DNA of 64,000 nucleotides from Candidatus Lachnoclostridium avicola. GTDB taxonomy: Bacteria > Bacillota > Clostridia > Lachnospirales > Lachnospiraceae. The DNA lies in the NCBI GenBank assembly GCA_019114465.1, contig DXFM01000010.1, forward strand, positions 1 through 64,000. The letters are read 5' to 3'. A model generated the notes under the pieces. That model made no database searches and was not told where the DNA came from. It saw only the letters and a list, made by a program, of their open reading frames with translations. Position numbers and translations under genes: made by a program. Below, piece by piece: positions 1 to 8,934 of this stretch. How positions within the stretch are numbered: the stretch's first letter is position 1; each line of letters starts with the position of its first letter.

Positions 1-31
1 TCCTCTGCTCTACCAACTGAGCTATCTAGGC
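1..31 (-). tRNA. tRNA gene, 5' part only (runs off the window)
   Basis: Read on the minus strand, positions 31 to 1 give a 7-nt acceptor arm (GCCTAGA), T8-A9, a D-stem GCTC with loop AGTTGGTA and GAGC, then the first anticodon-stem bases. This is the 5' third of a tRNA. The anticodon lies outside the window, so the amino acid cannot be read; the stem start GAGGA would fit Phe among others. A consensus promoter stands just upstream (71-99). Confidence 0.9.
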
Positions 32-70
32 ACATATCGGGTTGGGCTGATTATTTTCACAGCGATTGTT

Positions 71-99
71 ATTTTACAGGAAAATCCCGGCACTGTCAA
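71..99 (-). promoter_or_regulatory. sigma-A promoter for the partial tRNA
   Basis: On the minus strand TTGACA (99-94) is followed after exactly 17 nt by TAAAAT (76-71). The spacing and hexamers are near consensus, and the site lies about 40 nt upstream of the tRNA 5' end, as expected for a stable-RNA promoter. Confidence 0.8.
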
Positions 100-127
100 C
101 CGTTTTTTTCAAATATTTCCGCCGGAC

Positions 128-667
128 TCAGAGCTTTTTCACCATAATCTCCCGGGGAAGGCCGCCGTACATCTCTGTCCTCACCGCCGCCTCATACCCC
201 AGCTTCAGGAAATGATTCCGGCTGTAAATGTTCTCCGGATGGACGGTCCCCATGAGCCAGGAAAATCCCCTCTCCCTCAGCATCCGCTCTGCCTCCGCCA
301 TCATCCGCCCCTGAAGCCCGTGTCCGCGAAAGGCGGGGGCCACGGCCGCCGACTCCATATGGGCCGTCCTCAAAAGATCTGCCTCCGTCAGCCCCCAAAA
401 CCGTCCCAGATTGTCCCGGCTCTCTCCCGGTATCCGCACCGCCAGGAATCCTGCCATTCTGCCGGTCTGCCGCTCCTCCGCCTTCAGCACAAACCCCTCC
501 CGCTCCATATGGGCGGCAAAAAAATCCTCCCCGTCGGTCACATACCACTCCCGGTGCTCCAGAGTGTTTTCCGCCTCTTCCACGATCTTCAGAATCCCGG
601 GGATATCCTTTTCCGTACACGGAAGAATGACAAATTCTCCCTTTCTCTTCTCTTCCTTTTCAGTCAT
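128..667 (-). CDS. GNAT family N-acetyltransferase
   Basis: This 179-aa protein should transfer an acetyl group from acetyl-CoA to an amine; the substrate is unknown. The acetyl-CoA loop of motif A is visible as RGHGLQGRMM after the beta-4 strand HMESAAVAP, and the C-terminal part (HPENIYSRNHFLKLGYE) is the usual GNAT motif B with its conserved N-x-x-S/F pattern. I chose the ATG at 667 because GGGGGAAG stands 4-5 nt upstream of it. The open frame continues upstream to 739, but that extension is translation of the structured repeat at 682-828 and should not be called protein. The gene stands alone, downstream of a tRNA terminator and the repeat. Confidence 0.85.
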   Translation of the reverse strand: MTEKEEKRKGEFVILPCTEKDIPGILKIVEEAENTLEHREWYVTDGEDFFAAHMEREGFVLKAEERQTGRMAGFLAVRIPGESRDNLGRFWGLTEADLLRTAHMESAAVAPAFRGHGLQGRMMAEAERMLRERGFSWLMGTVHPENIYSRNHFLKLGYEAAVRTEMYGGLPREIMVKKL

Positions 668-681
668 CACACTTCCCCCAT

Positions 682-828
682 TCCCGTGAATAAAAAGGAA
701 TCCTGTTCCGCAGGATTCTCCGCCCGGGGCGGGCCGCAAAAGCGGCGTTTTCCTTTCCGCCGCAGTGCGATCCCCGCGGAGCGTTTTTGTTTGACAGGAA
801 ACGAAAGTTCCCTGTTAAACGAAAAAAG
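682..828 (-). repeat. 147-bp structured dispersed repeat, copy 1
   Basis: This stretch matches 17414-17560 over its whole length: same order of blocks, same 147-bp length, many point differences. Read on the plus strand, one end holds the hairpin GAATCCTG/CAGGATTC, the centre the shared block CCGCCGCAGTGCGATCC, and the other end GTTTGACAGG/CCTGTTAAAC around a conserved AACGAA loop. The stem sequences differ between copies while pairing is kept. On the minus strand the element ends in the GAATCCTG hairpin plus a T-rich run, just before the GNAT ribosome site. Its other end starts in the T-tract of the tRNA-Leu terminator. Confidence 0.85.
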
Positions 829-854
829 ATCCAGCTCTTGCAATGCTGGATCTT
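822..854 (-). terminator. Rho-independent terminator of the Tyr-Leu tRNA unit
   Basis: On the minus strand AAGATCCAGC pairs with GCTGGATCTT around a 9-nt loop (854-826) and runs into TTTTTT. It lies 4 nt past the tRNA-Leu 3' end. Confidence 0.9.
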
Positions 855-858
855 CTCA

Positions 859-944
859 TGCCGGCAACCGGAATCGAACCGGTACGGGAGGTAAGTCCCG
901 CAGGATTTTAAGTCCTGTGCGTCTGCCAGTTCCGCCATGCCGGC
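859..944 (-). tRNA. tRNA-Leu (anticodon TAA)
   Basis: The minus strand folds into a class II tRNA: acceptor GCCGGCA pairs with TGCCGGC, the anticodon loop is CTTAAAA (anticodon TAA), the long variable arm GCGGGACTTACCTCCCGT is present, and the T-loop is GGTTCGATTCC. No CCA is encoded; the discriminator is A at 859. It is cotranscribed with tRNA-Tyr upstream and followed by a terminator. Confidence 0.96.
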
Positions 945-984
945 ATACCATATTGGTAATAGAAAGGCGGGTCCTGCCCGCCAG

Positions 985-1066
985 TGGATGGAGGTGGATT
1001 CGAACCACCGAAAGCATCGCTAACAGATTTACAGTCTGCCCCCTTTGGCCACTCGGGAACCCATCC
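985..1066 (-). tRNA. tRNA-Tyr (anticodon GTA)
   Basis: The minus strand gives acceptor GGATGGG pairing with TCCATCC (one G-T pair), anticodon loop CTGTAAA (anticodon GTA), a long variable arm as in bacterial tRNA-Tyr, and T-loop GGTTCGAATCC. No CCA is encoded. It is the first gene of a two-tRNA transcript with tRNA-Leu. Confidence 0.96.
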
Positions 1067-1090
1067 ATATCGCTCTCTCAAGCGAATTTT

Positions 1091-1119
1091 AGTTTATCAC
1101 AGCATCAGCAAAAAATCAA
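1091..1119 (-). promoter_or_regulatory. sigma-A promoter for tRNA-Tyr/tRNA-Leu
   Basis: On the minus strand TTGATT (1119-1114) and TAAACT (1096-1091) are 17 nt apart, about 25 nt before the tRNA-Tyr 5' end. Confidence 0.75.
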
Positions 1120-1210
1120 GCCCTTTTTCATTATCTTCCCTGTTTTCCAGCCTGGAACGGAGCGGGAAAATGCCCTGCCGGGCCATTTTCCCATCCTCCG
1201 CCTTCCCATC

Positions 1211-3268
1211 TTACACATACATCTCGCCGCCCACCCGGCAGCCCAGCAGGATCGCGCTGGTTCCCTCCATCTCCAGGACCATGCTGCCGTTCCTGCTGAT
1301 ATAGTCCACCCGTCCCACATTGTGGCCGTATCGGTTGGAATACATCAGCCGCTTCAGCACTGTCCCGTCGGGAATCCCCAGCTGCCACACAGGAATCTCC
1401 AGGTCTCTGTCCTCCTGGCTGTTGTTCACCGCGATCACGCATTTTTCCTTATCCTTCATTCTGCCGTAGACGATGTACTGGTCTCCCCAGCTTAAAGCCT
1501 TCACCGACCCCTTTTTCAGGGATTTCAGCTTCTTGTGGTAATAGGTGAGATAGGAGTGGTAATCCACCAGCTCGATGTCCTCGTCTCCCCAGGGATAGGT
1601 GCGCCGGTTGTCCGGGTCCGTCCAGCCGCACACGCCGGCTTCATCCCCGTAGTAGATGGTAGGCGCTCCCGGCCATGTCATCTGAATCATCACCGCCTCC
1701 CGGAACACGCCTCTGTCCACGCCTTCCTCTGCGGCCTTCGCCCCCATGCCGCCCAGCCGCCCCACCACCCGGTTGGTTCTGGTGAGGAAACGGGAATGGT
1801 CGTGGTTGGAAAGCTCATTCATAGCGGTGAGCAGGGACGGCGTCTGCATTCTGGCCATATTGTAGGCCATGGAGTCAAAAAACTTCTTTCCGTCTCCGTA
1901 CAATTCGTCGCTGCGCCAGTCGCTGTGCTTCTCCATTCCAGTCAAAAACCATGAAACCGGTTCCATAAATGCGTCATAGTTCATCACAGAATCCCACTGA
2001 TCTCCCTGGAGCCAGCTGGTGGGGTCGCCGTAGTGCTCCGCCAGAATCAGCGCGTCCGGATTGGCCTCCTTCACCACCCGCCGGAAATCTCTCCAGAACC
2101 GATGGTTGAACTCGCTGGTCCGCCCCAGGTCCGCCGCCACGTCCAGGCGCCAGCCGTCCACGGAATAGGGCGGAGACACCCATTTCCTGGCAATATCCAG
2201 AATATACTGATACAGCTTCGGGGACTCCTCGTAATTGAGCTTGGGCAGAGTATCGTGGCCCCACCAGCCGTCGTAGCTGGTATTGTACGGCCAATCGTCC
2301 TTGTTGAATTTGAAAAAGCTGCGGTACGGGCTGTCCGCGGACACGTAGGCCCCCGGCTCGTACTGCCCTGATTTTTCATAGATCCGCTCCCGGTCCAGCC
2401 ACTTGTTGAAAGATCCGCAGTGGTTAAAGACGCCGTCGATGATCACCCGCATCCCCCGCTTATGGATCTCCTCCATCATTCTGGCAAAAAAGGCGTCGCT
2501 GGCTTCCAGGTTCTGTTTATCCGTGGACCTAAGAATATACCGGGTGGCCTGGGAATTGTCCATTCCGCTCTCCACCGCCCGCTTTCCGCCGTCCTTTACG
2601 ATGACGCCGTAGTGGGGATCGATGTGGTCGTAGTCCTGGCAGTCATACTTGTGGTTGGACGGCGACACAAACAGGGGATTGAAATAAATCACTTCCACCC
2701 CCAGAAACTGCAGGTAGTCCAGCTTATCCCACACGCCCTGCAGGTCCCCCCCGTAAAAACGGGCCACGTCCATGGTCTCCGGATAAGAATTCCAATCCGC
2801 CACCTTGGAGACGGGCTGGCCGATGTAGATGTACTCGCCGCTCTCCACGTCGTTGAAAGTCTCGCCCCGGTTGAACCGGTCCACAAAGATCTGATACATC
2901 ACCGCCCCCTTCGCCCAATCCGGGGTGTGAAATCCGGGAGTGATCCGAAAGGCGTAGTCCCATCCGGCGCTGTCCACCGGGCCCAGACGGTTGTAGCAGC
3001 ATCTCTCTCCGCCGTCCTCCTCTGCCCGGAAATAGAAATACTCCGGCTCATCTCCCAGGGTCATTCGGTATTCATAATAATCAAACAGGGAATCCGAACT
3101 TCTTCGGTTCATCCGAACCTGGATCCCCTTATTCAGTCTAATAAAAAAAACGCGGTCAATCCCGCCTTTTAACGTCCGAAAACGCAGGCACACTTCCTCA
3201 CCTTCCTCCGGCTCCGCCGGAATCCGGTAATCCTCCGTCTCATCGGCAAATAATGCTTCTCTGTTCAT
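1211..3268 (-). CDS. GH13 alpha-amylase family glycosidase (neopullulanase/cyclomaltodextrinase type)
   Basis: This 685-aa cytoplasmic protein (no signal peptide) should hydrolyse alpha-1,4/1,6 glucans or maltodextrins. An N-terminal beta-rich domain (about residues 1-115) precedes the TIM barrel. The four GH13 signatures are visible: DGVFNH near residue 280, GWRLDVAAD near 370 with the nucleophile Asp, ILAEHYG near 410 with the acid/base Glu, and SNHDHSRF near 488 with the transition-state Asp. YQIFVDRFNRG after the first domain is typical of the neopullulanase group. The exact substrate cannot be read from sequence. The gene is monocistronic, between the tRNA unit and ftsH; the start at 3268 has AAAGAGGGG upstream. 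Confidence 0.88.
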   Translation of the reverse strand: MNREALFADETEDYRIPAEPEEGEEVCLRFRTLKGGIDRVFFIRLNKGIQVRMNRRSSDSLFDYYEYRMTLGDEPEYFYFRAEEDGGERCCYNRLGPVDSAGWDYAFRITPGFHTPDWAKGAVMYQIFVDRFNRGETFNDVESGEYIYIGQPVSKVADWNSYPETMDVARFYGGDLQGVWDKLDYLQFLGVEVIYFNPLFVSPSNHKYDCQDYDHIDPHYGVIVKDGGKRAVESGMDNSQATRYILRSTDKQNLEASDAFFARMMEEIHKRGMRVIIDGVFNHCGSFNKWLDRERIYEKSGQYEPGAYVSADSPYRSFFKFNKDDWPYNTSYDGWWGHDTLPKLNYEESPKLYQYILDIARKWVSPPYSVDGWRLDVAADLGRTSEFNHRFWRDFRRVVKEANPDALILAEHYGDPTSWLQGDQWDSVMNYDAFMEPVSWFLTGMEKHSDWRSDELYGDGKKFFDSMAYNMARMQTPSLLTAMNELSNHDHSRFLTRTNRVVGRLGGMGAKAAEEGVDRGVFREAVMIQMTWPGAPTIYYGDEAGVCGWTDPDNRRTYPWGDEDIELVDYHSYLTYYHKKLKSLKKGSVKALSWGDQYIVYGRMKDKEKCVIAVNNSQEDRDLEIPVWQLGIPDGTVLKRLMYSNRYGHNVGRVDYISRNGSMVLEMEGTSAILLGCRVGGEMYV

Positions 3269-3584
3269 GAGTGTACCCCTCTTTAATTCTGCACAGATGT
3301 CGTCTCTCTTACTATTTTATCCTACACAGGGAAATTATACAATAGAAAACTCTTTTTTAGATAGAGAAAGAGCCGGCGGGGTAGCCGGCTCTTTCAGGAG
3401 AAGGTATTTCGTTTCTTATGGGGTGTAGCAAAAACTATATAATGTATTGGGGGGGTTTACGTTAATTATAGTATCATAAGAAGCAAAATAAGTGTGCACA
3501 AACATGGCAGAATTCAAAAACTATTTTTATGCAAAATCACGCTCCAATTCTGGGGAACATTTCTGTATGCCCGGAATTTTTTAC
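3269..3584. other. Intergenic region between GH13 gene and ftsH terminator
   Basis: About 315 nt without a gene. It holds the hairpin at 3363-3400, two minus-strand TATAAT boxes and a C-run (GGGGGGG on the plus strand near 3450). The small plus-strand reading frames crossing 3490-3820 have no ribosome site or recognisable content and run into ftsH antisense. Confidence 0.5.
3363..3400 (-). other. GC-rich hairpin in the GH13 leader region
   Basis: AAAGAGCCGGC pairs perfectly with GCCGGCTCTTT around a 6-nt loop. On the minus strand it is followed by TCTCTATCT, a weak T-tract. It lies between a TATAAT-like box (about 3466-3471) and a second TATAAT box (about 3337-3342) ahead of the glycosidase gene, so it could be an attenuator or simply end a short upstream transcript. 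Confidence 0.45.
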
Positions 3585-3626
3585 AAAAAAAGGAGTTCCC
3601 CGCAGGAAACTCCTTTGCCGGCGGCC
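3585..3626 (-). terminator. ftsH terminator
   Basis: On the minus strand CAAAGGAGTT pairs with AACTCCTTT around a C/G-rich loop and is followed by seven T. It lies about 45 nt past the ftsH stop. Confidence 0.85.
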
Positions 3627-3668
3627 GCCGGCGCCTTTTTCCGGTCTTCCGGCCGCCGCCTCGCCTCA

Positions 3669-5507
3669 TCAATTTTCCGTGTTTCCGGCTGCCGCGGACG
3701 GGCAGGAGTTGAACACTTCCTCAAACTCCGCCTGGCCGATCTTCTCCTTCTCTATGAGACGGGCGCTGCAGGCGTGGAGCACATCCTCATGCTTCATAAT
3801 GATGGCTTTCGCCTTCTCGTAGCACTCATCCACAATGCGCTTTACCTCATCGTCGATCTCTCCCGCCACGCGCTCACTGTAGGAACGGGTATGGGCCAGA
3901 TCCCGGCCGATAAACACCTCGTCCTCGTCCCCGCCGTAGTTGATCATACCCAGCTTCTCAGACATGCCGTACTGGGTCACCATGGCTCTGGCGATGGACG
4001 TGGCCTGCTTGATATCCTGGGAAGCTCCCGTGGTCACATCCTGGAAGATCAGCTCCTCGGCGATCCGGCCGCCCTGGGATACCATAATATTCTGGAGCAT
4101 CTTGCTCTTGGAATTGAACATCTCATCCTTCTCCGGAAGAGGCATGGTATATCCGGCGGCTCCCATTCCCGTGGGAATAATGGAAATGGTGTGCACCGGG
4201 CCCACATCCGGCAGCACGTGGAACAGAATGGCATGGCCCGTCTCGTGGTAGGCGGTGATCTTCTTCTCCTTGTCGGAGATCACCTTGCTCTTCTTCTCCG
4301 CGCCGATGCCCACCTTCACAAAAGCCTTTTCAATATCCGCCTGACGGATAAACTTTCTGCCGCTTCTCGCCGCCACAATGGCAGCCTCGTTCATCAGGTT
4401 TTCCAGATCTGCCCCTGTAAATCCGGCTGTGGTCTGGGCGATCCGGTCCAGATCCACATCCTCCGCCAGAGGCTTCTCGCTGGAGTGAACACCCAGGATC
4501 TCCCGGCGTCCCTTCACGTCCGGGCGTCCCACCGCCACTTTCCGGTCAAAACGGCCGGGGCGCAGAATGGCCGGATCCAGAATATCCACCCGGTTGGTGG
4601 CCGCCATGACGATAATGCCCTCGTTGACGCCGAAGCCGTCCATCTCCACCAGAAGCTGGTTTAAAGTCTGCTCCCTCTCATCGTGGCCGCCGCCCATGCC
4701 GGTGCCTCTTCTGCGGGCCACAGCGTCGATCTCGTCGATAAACACGATGCAGGGAGAATTTTTCTTTGCCTCATCAAACAGGTCGCGGACACGGGAAGCG
4801 CCCACACCTACGAACATTTCCACAAAATCCGATCCGGAGATGGAGAAAAACGGCACTCCCGCCTCTCCGGCCACCGCCTTCGCCAGAAGAGTTTTTCCCG
4901 TTCCGGGAGGGCCTACCAGGATCAGTCCCTTGGGAATCCTGGCTCCCACGCTGGTGTATTTCTGGGGATTTTTCAGGAAATCCACCACTTCCTCCAGCTC
5001 TTCCTTCTCTTCCTCCAGGCCGGCCACCTTGCTGAAATTCACCTTGTTGTCCCGGCTCATGCGGGCCCGGCTCTTGCCGAAATTCATCATCTTGGCATTG
5101 GTGCCGCCGCTGCCGGCTCTCATATTCATAAACGCGAAAATGGCCACGACCACAATGCCCGTCAGGGCCACCGGCACGATCACCGTCATGAGATAGCTCT
5201 CGTGGGGCACATCCAGCATGGTGTAGTCGATGTTCTCATCCCGCAGAATGTTTTCCACTTCTTTTACGTCGGACACGTAAGCCACATACTGTTCTCCATC
5301 GGACATAATGTAGTTGACCTGTCCTGTGGGCGTCTCCTGATTGGGCTGGATCTCCACTTCCATCACCGGCCCGTTCTCCAGGTCATTTAAAAATTCCTGG
5401 CTGGTCCGCCTGTTTACAAACATCCGGTTCGGCAGTATCATCGCCATGTAGATGAGCACCATCATCAGCAGGATAAAGCCGAATCCCCTAAATGACTGCT
5501 GTTTCAC
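3669..5507 (-). CDS. ftsH: ATP-dependent zinc metalloprotease FtsH
   Basis: FtsH is a membrane-anchored hexameric AAA+ protease that degrades membrane and short-lived cytosolic proteins. The 612-aa length is normal. An N-terminal membrane helix (about residues 7-25) and a second (about 108-127) flank an extracytoplasmic domain. Then come Walker A GPPGTGKT, Walker [10 protein letters not shown], the second region of homology ([19 protein letters not shown]) and the zinc site HETGH, where the usual Ala is Thr. It is the last gene of the tilS-hpt-ftsH unit, 11 nt after hpt, in the order found across Firmicutes. Confidence 0.97.
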   Translation of the reverse strand: MKQQSFRGFGFILLMMVLIYMAMILPNRMFVNRRTSQEFLNDLENGPVMEVEIQPNQETPTGQVNYIMSDGEQYVAYVSDVKEVENILRDENIDYTMLDVPHESYLMTVIVPVALTGIVVVAIFAFMNMRAGSGGTNAKMMNFGKSRARMSRDNKVNFSKVAGLEEEKEELEEVVDFLKNPQKYTSVGARIPKGLILVGPPGTGKTLLAKAVAGEAGVPFFSISGSDFVEMFVGVGASRVRDLFDEAKKNSPCIVFIDEIDAVARRRGTGMGGGHDEREQTLNQLLVEMDGFGVNEGIIVMAATNRVDILDPAILRPGRFDRKVAVGRPDVKGRREILGVHSSEKPLAEDVDLDRIAQTTAGFTGADLENLMNEAAIVAARSGRKFIRQADIEKAFVKVGIGAEKKSKVISDKEKKITAYHETGHAILFHVLPDVGPVHTISIIPTGMGAAGYTMPLPEKDEMFNSKSKMLQNIMVSQGGRIAEELIFQDVTTGASQDIKQATSIARAMVTQYGMSEKLGMINYGGDEDEVFIGRDLAHTRSYSERVAGEIDDEVKRIVDECYEKAKAIIMKHEDVLHACSARLIEKEKIGQAEFEEVFNSCPSAAAGNTEN

Positions 5508-5518
5508 AAATGTCCTCC

Positions 5519-6043
5519 TTACTGTTCAATTACTCCGATATAGGGCAGATTCCGGTATCTCTGGTCATAGTCCAGACCGTAGCCCACAACAAACTCATCG
5601 GGAATGGTAAAGCAGGTGTAATCCACCTTTACCTGTTTTTTCACCCGGCGCTCCGGTTTGTCCAGCAGGGTGCACAGACGGATGCTGGCCGGATTTCTCT
5701 GCTTCAGCACCTCGATCAGGTAAGCCAAAGTCCTTCCGGAGTCAATGATGTCCTCCACGATCAGCACGTCCTTGTTCTCCAGAGGCTCATCCAGATCCTT
5801 AATGATCTTTACCACGCCGCTGGACACCGTGCCGCTGCCGTAGCTGGACACAGACATAAAGTCCAGGGTCACCGGCACCGTCAGCCGCTTTGCCAGCTCA
5901 CAGGTAAAAAACACGCCGCCCTTTAAAATACAGATCAGATGCACGCATTTCCCCTCGTAATCCCTGCTCACCTGGGCCGCGATCTCGCTGATCCGGGCAT
6001 TTACTTCTTCCTCTTTTAATAACACACGAATTTTATCCGCCAT
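5519..6043 (-). CDS. hpt: Hypoxanthine phosphoribosyltransferase
   Basis: This 174-aa enzyme salvages hypoxanthine and guanine to IMP and GMP using PRPP. The PRPP-binding signature [14 protein letters not shown] is intact, and the HLICILKGG loop near the N-terminus matches the family. Its ATG shares one base with the tilS stop (TAATG), with GGAGGAGAAA upstream, so translation is probably coupled. The location between tilS and ftsH is the standard arrangement. Confidence 0.95.
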   Translation of the reverse strand: MADKIRVLLKEEEVNARISEIAAQVSRDYEGKCVHLICILKGGVFFTCELAKRLTVPVTLDFMSVSSYGSGTVSSGVVKIIKDLDEPLENKDVLIVEDIIDSGRTLAYLIEVLKQRNPASIRLCTLLDKPERRVKKQVKVDYTCFTIPDEFVVGYGLDYDQRYRNLPYIGVIEQ

Positions 6044-7404
6044 TATCTTTCTCCTCCGTCCACTGCCACTTCCAATATCTGTTTTGTCTGCGCCGTCACC
6101 TTATAGTATTCGCTGATCCGGTATCCGATCAGCCAGACCACATGGCTGCCTTCTGCCAGAACCGGAATCCGGTCCCGCTGCTTCTGCGGGATCTTTTCGT
6201 CGATCATATACGATTTCAGGGTCTTTCTGCCGCCTCCCGGAAGGGAAAAATAGTCCCCGGTCCGGCGAAACCGCAAAAACGGCACACCTTTCATTTTATC
6301 ATAGTCGAACCATTTCGTATACTGGTTTTTTGGAATTTCCATGCCTTTTTCCCAGTAAAAGCGGGAAAATTTCAATTTCGGCAGGACCGGCGGAGCCAGT
6401 TTCTCCTCCCGTCCCACAAAAAAGGCATCGTAGCTGTTCCAGGCCAGAAAACCGCCGTGAAGGCAGATCTGTTTTCCCACCGGTCCCCCCGCAATGGCGG
6501 CTGCCGCCTCCAGATGAACAGCCCCCACATCCCGCAGGGGGCAGCCGGCCATCCGCAGCATCTGCCGGATCCCGTAGATTTTCAGGATCTCCGGAACCTC
6601 CGTGAGAGCCCAGGAGGGAATGCCGCAGGCCTCCCCTGACCTAAAGCAGCGGCTTCCCGTCAGCTCCGCTGCCTGTTTCTCCAGATACTCATCTGCCTGG
6701 GCCAGAAAACCGCCGGCCCGCACAATGTTGGCGGCTGCCTCCCCGTTGATCTCCCGGGCCGCGGGAAGGATTCTGGCCCGGATCTTATTCCTGGCAAAAA
6801 TCTCCTCCCCGTTGGTGGAATCCTCGCACCAGCCGTATCCTCTCTCTTCCATCCAGGTCCGGATCTCCTCCCGGCTCACCCGGATCAGAGGGCGGATCAC
6901 CGATCCCGCCGCCGGCCGGATTCCGCCTAAGCCCTTTAATCCGCTGCCCCGGATCAGGTTCAGGAGGATCGTCTCCGCGCTGTCCTCCCGGTGATGGGCG
7001 GTGGCGATGACGCAGGGCGGAGCGCCGTCCCCCCGCTCCCGCCGTCTCTCTTCCGCCAGCTCCCTCAGGGCCTCATAGCGGATCTGCCTTCCCGTCTCTT
7101 CCTCAGAGAGCTTTCTCTCTGCGGCGGCTGCCCGCACATCCGCCCGCTTCACCGTCAGGGGAACCATCAGCTCCCCGCAGAGATCTCTCGTAAACTGTTC
7201 GTCCCGGTCTGCCTCCTCTCCCCGCAGGCCGTGGTTCACATGAAGGGCCTCCAGGGAAAAATCCAGCGGATCCGACAGCTCCTTTAACACGCGCAAAAGG
7301 CAGGCTGAATCCGCGCCGCCGGATACGGCCGCCACGATATGCCCGCCTTTTTCCACCATATGCTCCTGTTTTATGGTTTCTTCCACCGTTTTTATCAGAT
7401 CCAT
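6043..7404 (-). CDS. tilS: tRNA(Ile)-lysidine synthetase
   Basis: TilS attaches lysine to C34 of the CAU-anticodon tRNA-Ile using ATP, changing both its codon and amino-acid specificity. The PP-loop SGGADS lies about 30 residues from the N-terminus and a HHREDSAETILLNLIRGSG segment follows, both characteristic. A C-terminal substrate-binding domain ends near KTLKSYMIDEKIP. The protein is 453 aa from the ATG at 7404, which I prefer because AGAGAGGA lies upstream; an in-frame ATG at 7449 has no good ribosome site and would add 15 residues. It overlaps hpt by one base. Confidence 0.95.
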   Translation of the reverse strand: MDLIKTVEETIKQEHMVEKGGHIVAAVSGGADSACLLRVLKELSDPLDFSLEALHVNHGLRGEEADRDEQFTRDLCGELMVPLTVKRADVRAAAAERKLSEEETGRQIRYEALRELAEERRRERGDGAPPCVIATAHHREDSAETILLNLIRGSGLKGLGGIRPAAGSVIRPLIRVSREEIRTWMEERGYGWCEDSTNGEEIFARNKIRARILPAAREINGEAAANIVRAGGFLAQADEYLEKQAAELTGSRCFRSGEACGIPSWALTEVPEILKIYGIRQMLRMAGCPLRDVGAVHLEAAAAIAGGPVGKQICLHGGFLAWNSYDAFFVGREEKLAPPVLPKLKFSRFYWEKGMEIPKNQYTKWFDYDKMKGVPFLRFRRTGDYFSLPGGGRKTLKSYMIDEKIPQKQRDRIPVLAEGSHVVWLIGYRISEYYKVTAQTKQILEVAVDGGER

Positions 7405-7491
7405 CTGCCCGGTGTCCTCTCTTTCTGTTGTGCTACCCTTACTATACATGGATTCCGGGACAGATGCAACCGGTTCCGACGGGAAGTCCCC

Positions 7492-8904
7492 TTATTTCCG
7501 CTTCCAGATTCTGGCCGCCAGCACCGTCATGTCATCCCTCGGGCGCTCCTCGAAAGAGGAGGCAAAGGCCAGAATCTCCTCCGCCAGCTCCTGGGGCTGC
7601 TCCCACCGGGCCCCTTCCAGGAATTCTCTCAGGGTCAGCTCCTTCTCCTCCCCGGGGAGAGCATCCAGAATCCCGTCGCTGACCATTACGATCCAGTTTT
7701 CCTCCCACAGCTTTTTGGAGAGCAGCACCGGTTCCACGCCGCCTATCACCCCGGCCGGAAGCTCTCCCGCTTCCAGGATCTCCACCCCGTTTTCTCCCCG
7801 CACAAAGGTGGGGGCCGCCCCCATTTTCATCATCTCCAGCACGCCGGTGTAAAGATCCAGACAGGCCAGATCCAGGGTGGCCGGGTGCTGTTCTCCGCCG
7901 GCCAGCAGAAGCACTGTGTTCACCATCTTCAGGGCCGCCCTGGCGGAAAATCCCGTCTCCAGAAGCTCCTCCGTCAGTTCCACCACCCGGCTGCTCTCCC
8001 GGGACGCCGTCTCCCCGCTCCCCATGCCGTCGGAAAGGCTCACCACCACCTGACCGGGCAGGGATCCGTTGAAGGTATAGCTGTCCCCGGATACGGTCTC
8101 TCCGTCCCTGGGAATCCCGGCCACCCCGTAGACCAGGCGGTATTTCCCCTCCTCCACAAACCGGTAAGGGGCTTCCGCCCTGGTGATGACGTTGCGCCCC
8201 TCCCTGGACGGCATCCAGACGCCGCCCAGGGCCTGTCCCACCAGCCGGCAGGCGTCCTTTGCCGTCATGCAGCGGCCTCCCGCCGCCCGTATATTGGCAA
8301 AAACCTCCCGCTGTCCGTTCTCATATTCCAGAATCAAAAGCCGGGACAGCTCCAGCTTTTTCTGCCGGAACGCCCGCTTCAGAGCACGCTCCCCCGCCGG
8401 AGTCACGTCCGACGCCGCCTCCATCTGATGGGCAAATTCCTCTAAAATCACTGCCAGCTCCCGAAACTGGGCGATCACCGTATCCCTGCTCTCCAGAAAG
8501 CGGTTTTTCCACGCCAGGTTCATGGTGGCCCGCCCCAGGCTCTTGTTCAGCTGATATATGTATTCCTGGCTCTGGCCGCAGGCCTCCAGAAACTTCTGGG
8601 GCATGTCCTCCCGCTCCACTCTGCCCTTCTGCTCAAAAGCCCGGAGAAGATAGTAGAGAAAATAGCTGTTCTCCTCCGTGCTGTCCCGGTAGATGGTGCA
8701 CCTGGAACAGCTTCCGCACACCAGGTCGGCGGCCGTCTTCACAGCCGTCAGCCCGTCCTCCCTGGACAGCCCCCGTCCCAGCCCCGCCCCATCGGCGCAG
8801 GAGCGGGCCAGGGAGCTGAGGGACAGGGCCATCTCGTTCAGCCTTCTGGCCGTATATCCGTTCAGTTCCGCCGTTTTCCGGCGGTCCGGTTTATGTCTCA
8901 GCAC
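7492..8904 (-). CDS. SpoIIE-like PP2C protein phosphatase without membrane domain
   Basis: SpoIIE-type phosphatases dephosphorylate the anti-anti-sigma factor SpoIIAA to release sigma-F. The C-terminal PP2C domain is complete: SGDSY, SLSDGMGSG and MVSDGILDALPG carry the metal-binding aspartates. Upstream is a region with CGSCSRC, as in the SpoIIE middle domain. Classical SpoIIE is about 800 aa with a ten-helix membrane domain; here the protein is 470 aa with no hydrophobic helices and starts at a GTG (8904) behind GAGGAGGG. It sits at the usual spoIIE position between divIC and tilS. A sigma-E-like promoter precedes it (8935-8963). It may be a soluble paralogue used after engulfment. Confidence 0.85.
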   Translation of the reverse strand: MLRHKPDRRKTAELNGYTARRLNEMALSLSSLARSCADGAGLGRGLSREDGLTAVKTAADLVCGSCSRCTIYRDSTEENSYFLYYLLRAFEQKGRVEREDMPQKFLEACGQSQEYIYQLNKSLGRATMNLAWKNRFLESRDTVIAQFRELAVILEEFAHQMEAASDVTPAGERALKRAFRQKKLELSRLLILEYENGQREVFANIRAAGGRCMTAKDACRLVGQALGGVWMPSREGRNVITRAEAPYRFVEEGKYRLVYGVAGIPRDGETVSGDSYTFNGSLPGQVVVSLSDGMGSGETASRESSRVVELTEELLETGFSARAALKMVNTVLLLAGGEQHPATLDLACLDLYTGVLEMMKMGAAPTFVRGENGVEILEAGELPAGVIGGVEPVLLSKKLWEENWIVMVSDGILDALPGEEKELTLREFLEGARWEQPQELAEEILAFASSFEERPRDDMTVLAARIWKRK

Positions 8905-8934
8905 AAAAAATCCCTCCTCACCTGCATAACTCCT

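Noticed and set aside
668-739. N-terminal extension of the GNAT protein
   Set aside because: It translates one end of the 147-bp repeat, and a good ribosome site lies at the internal ATG.
212-1495. Long plus-strand open frame across tRNAs and the GH13 end
   Set aside because: It runs antisense to two tRNAs and three established minus-strand features; GC-rich shadow frame.
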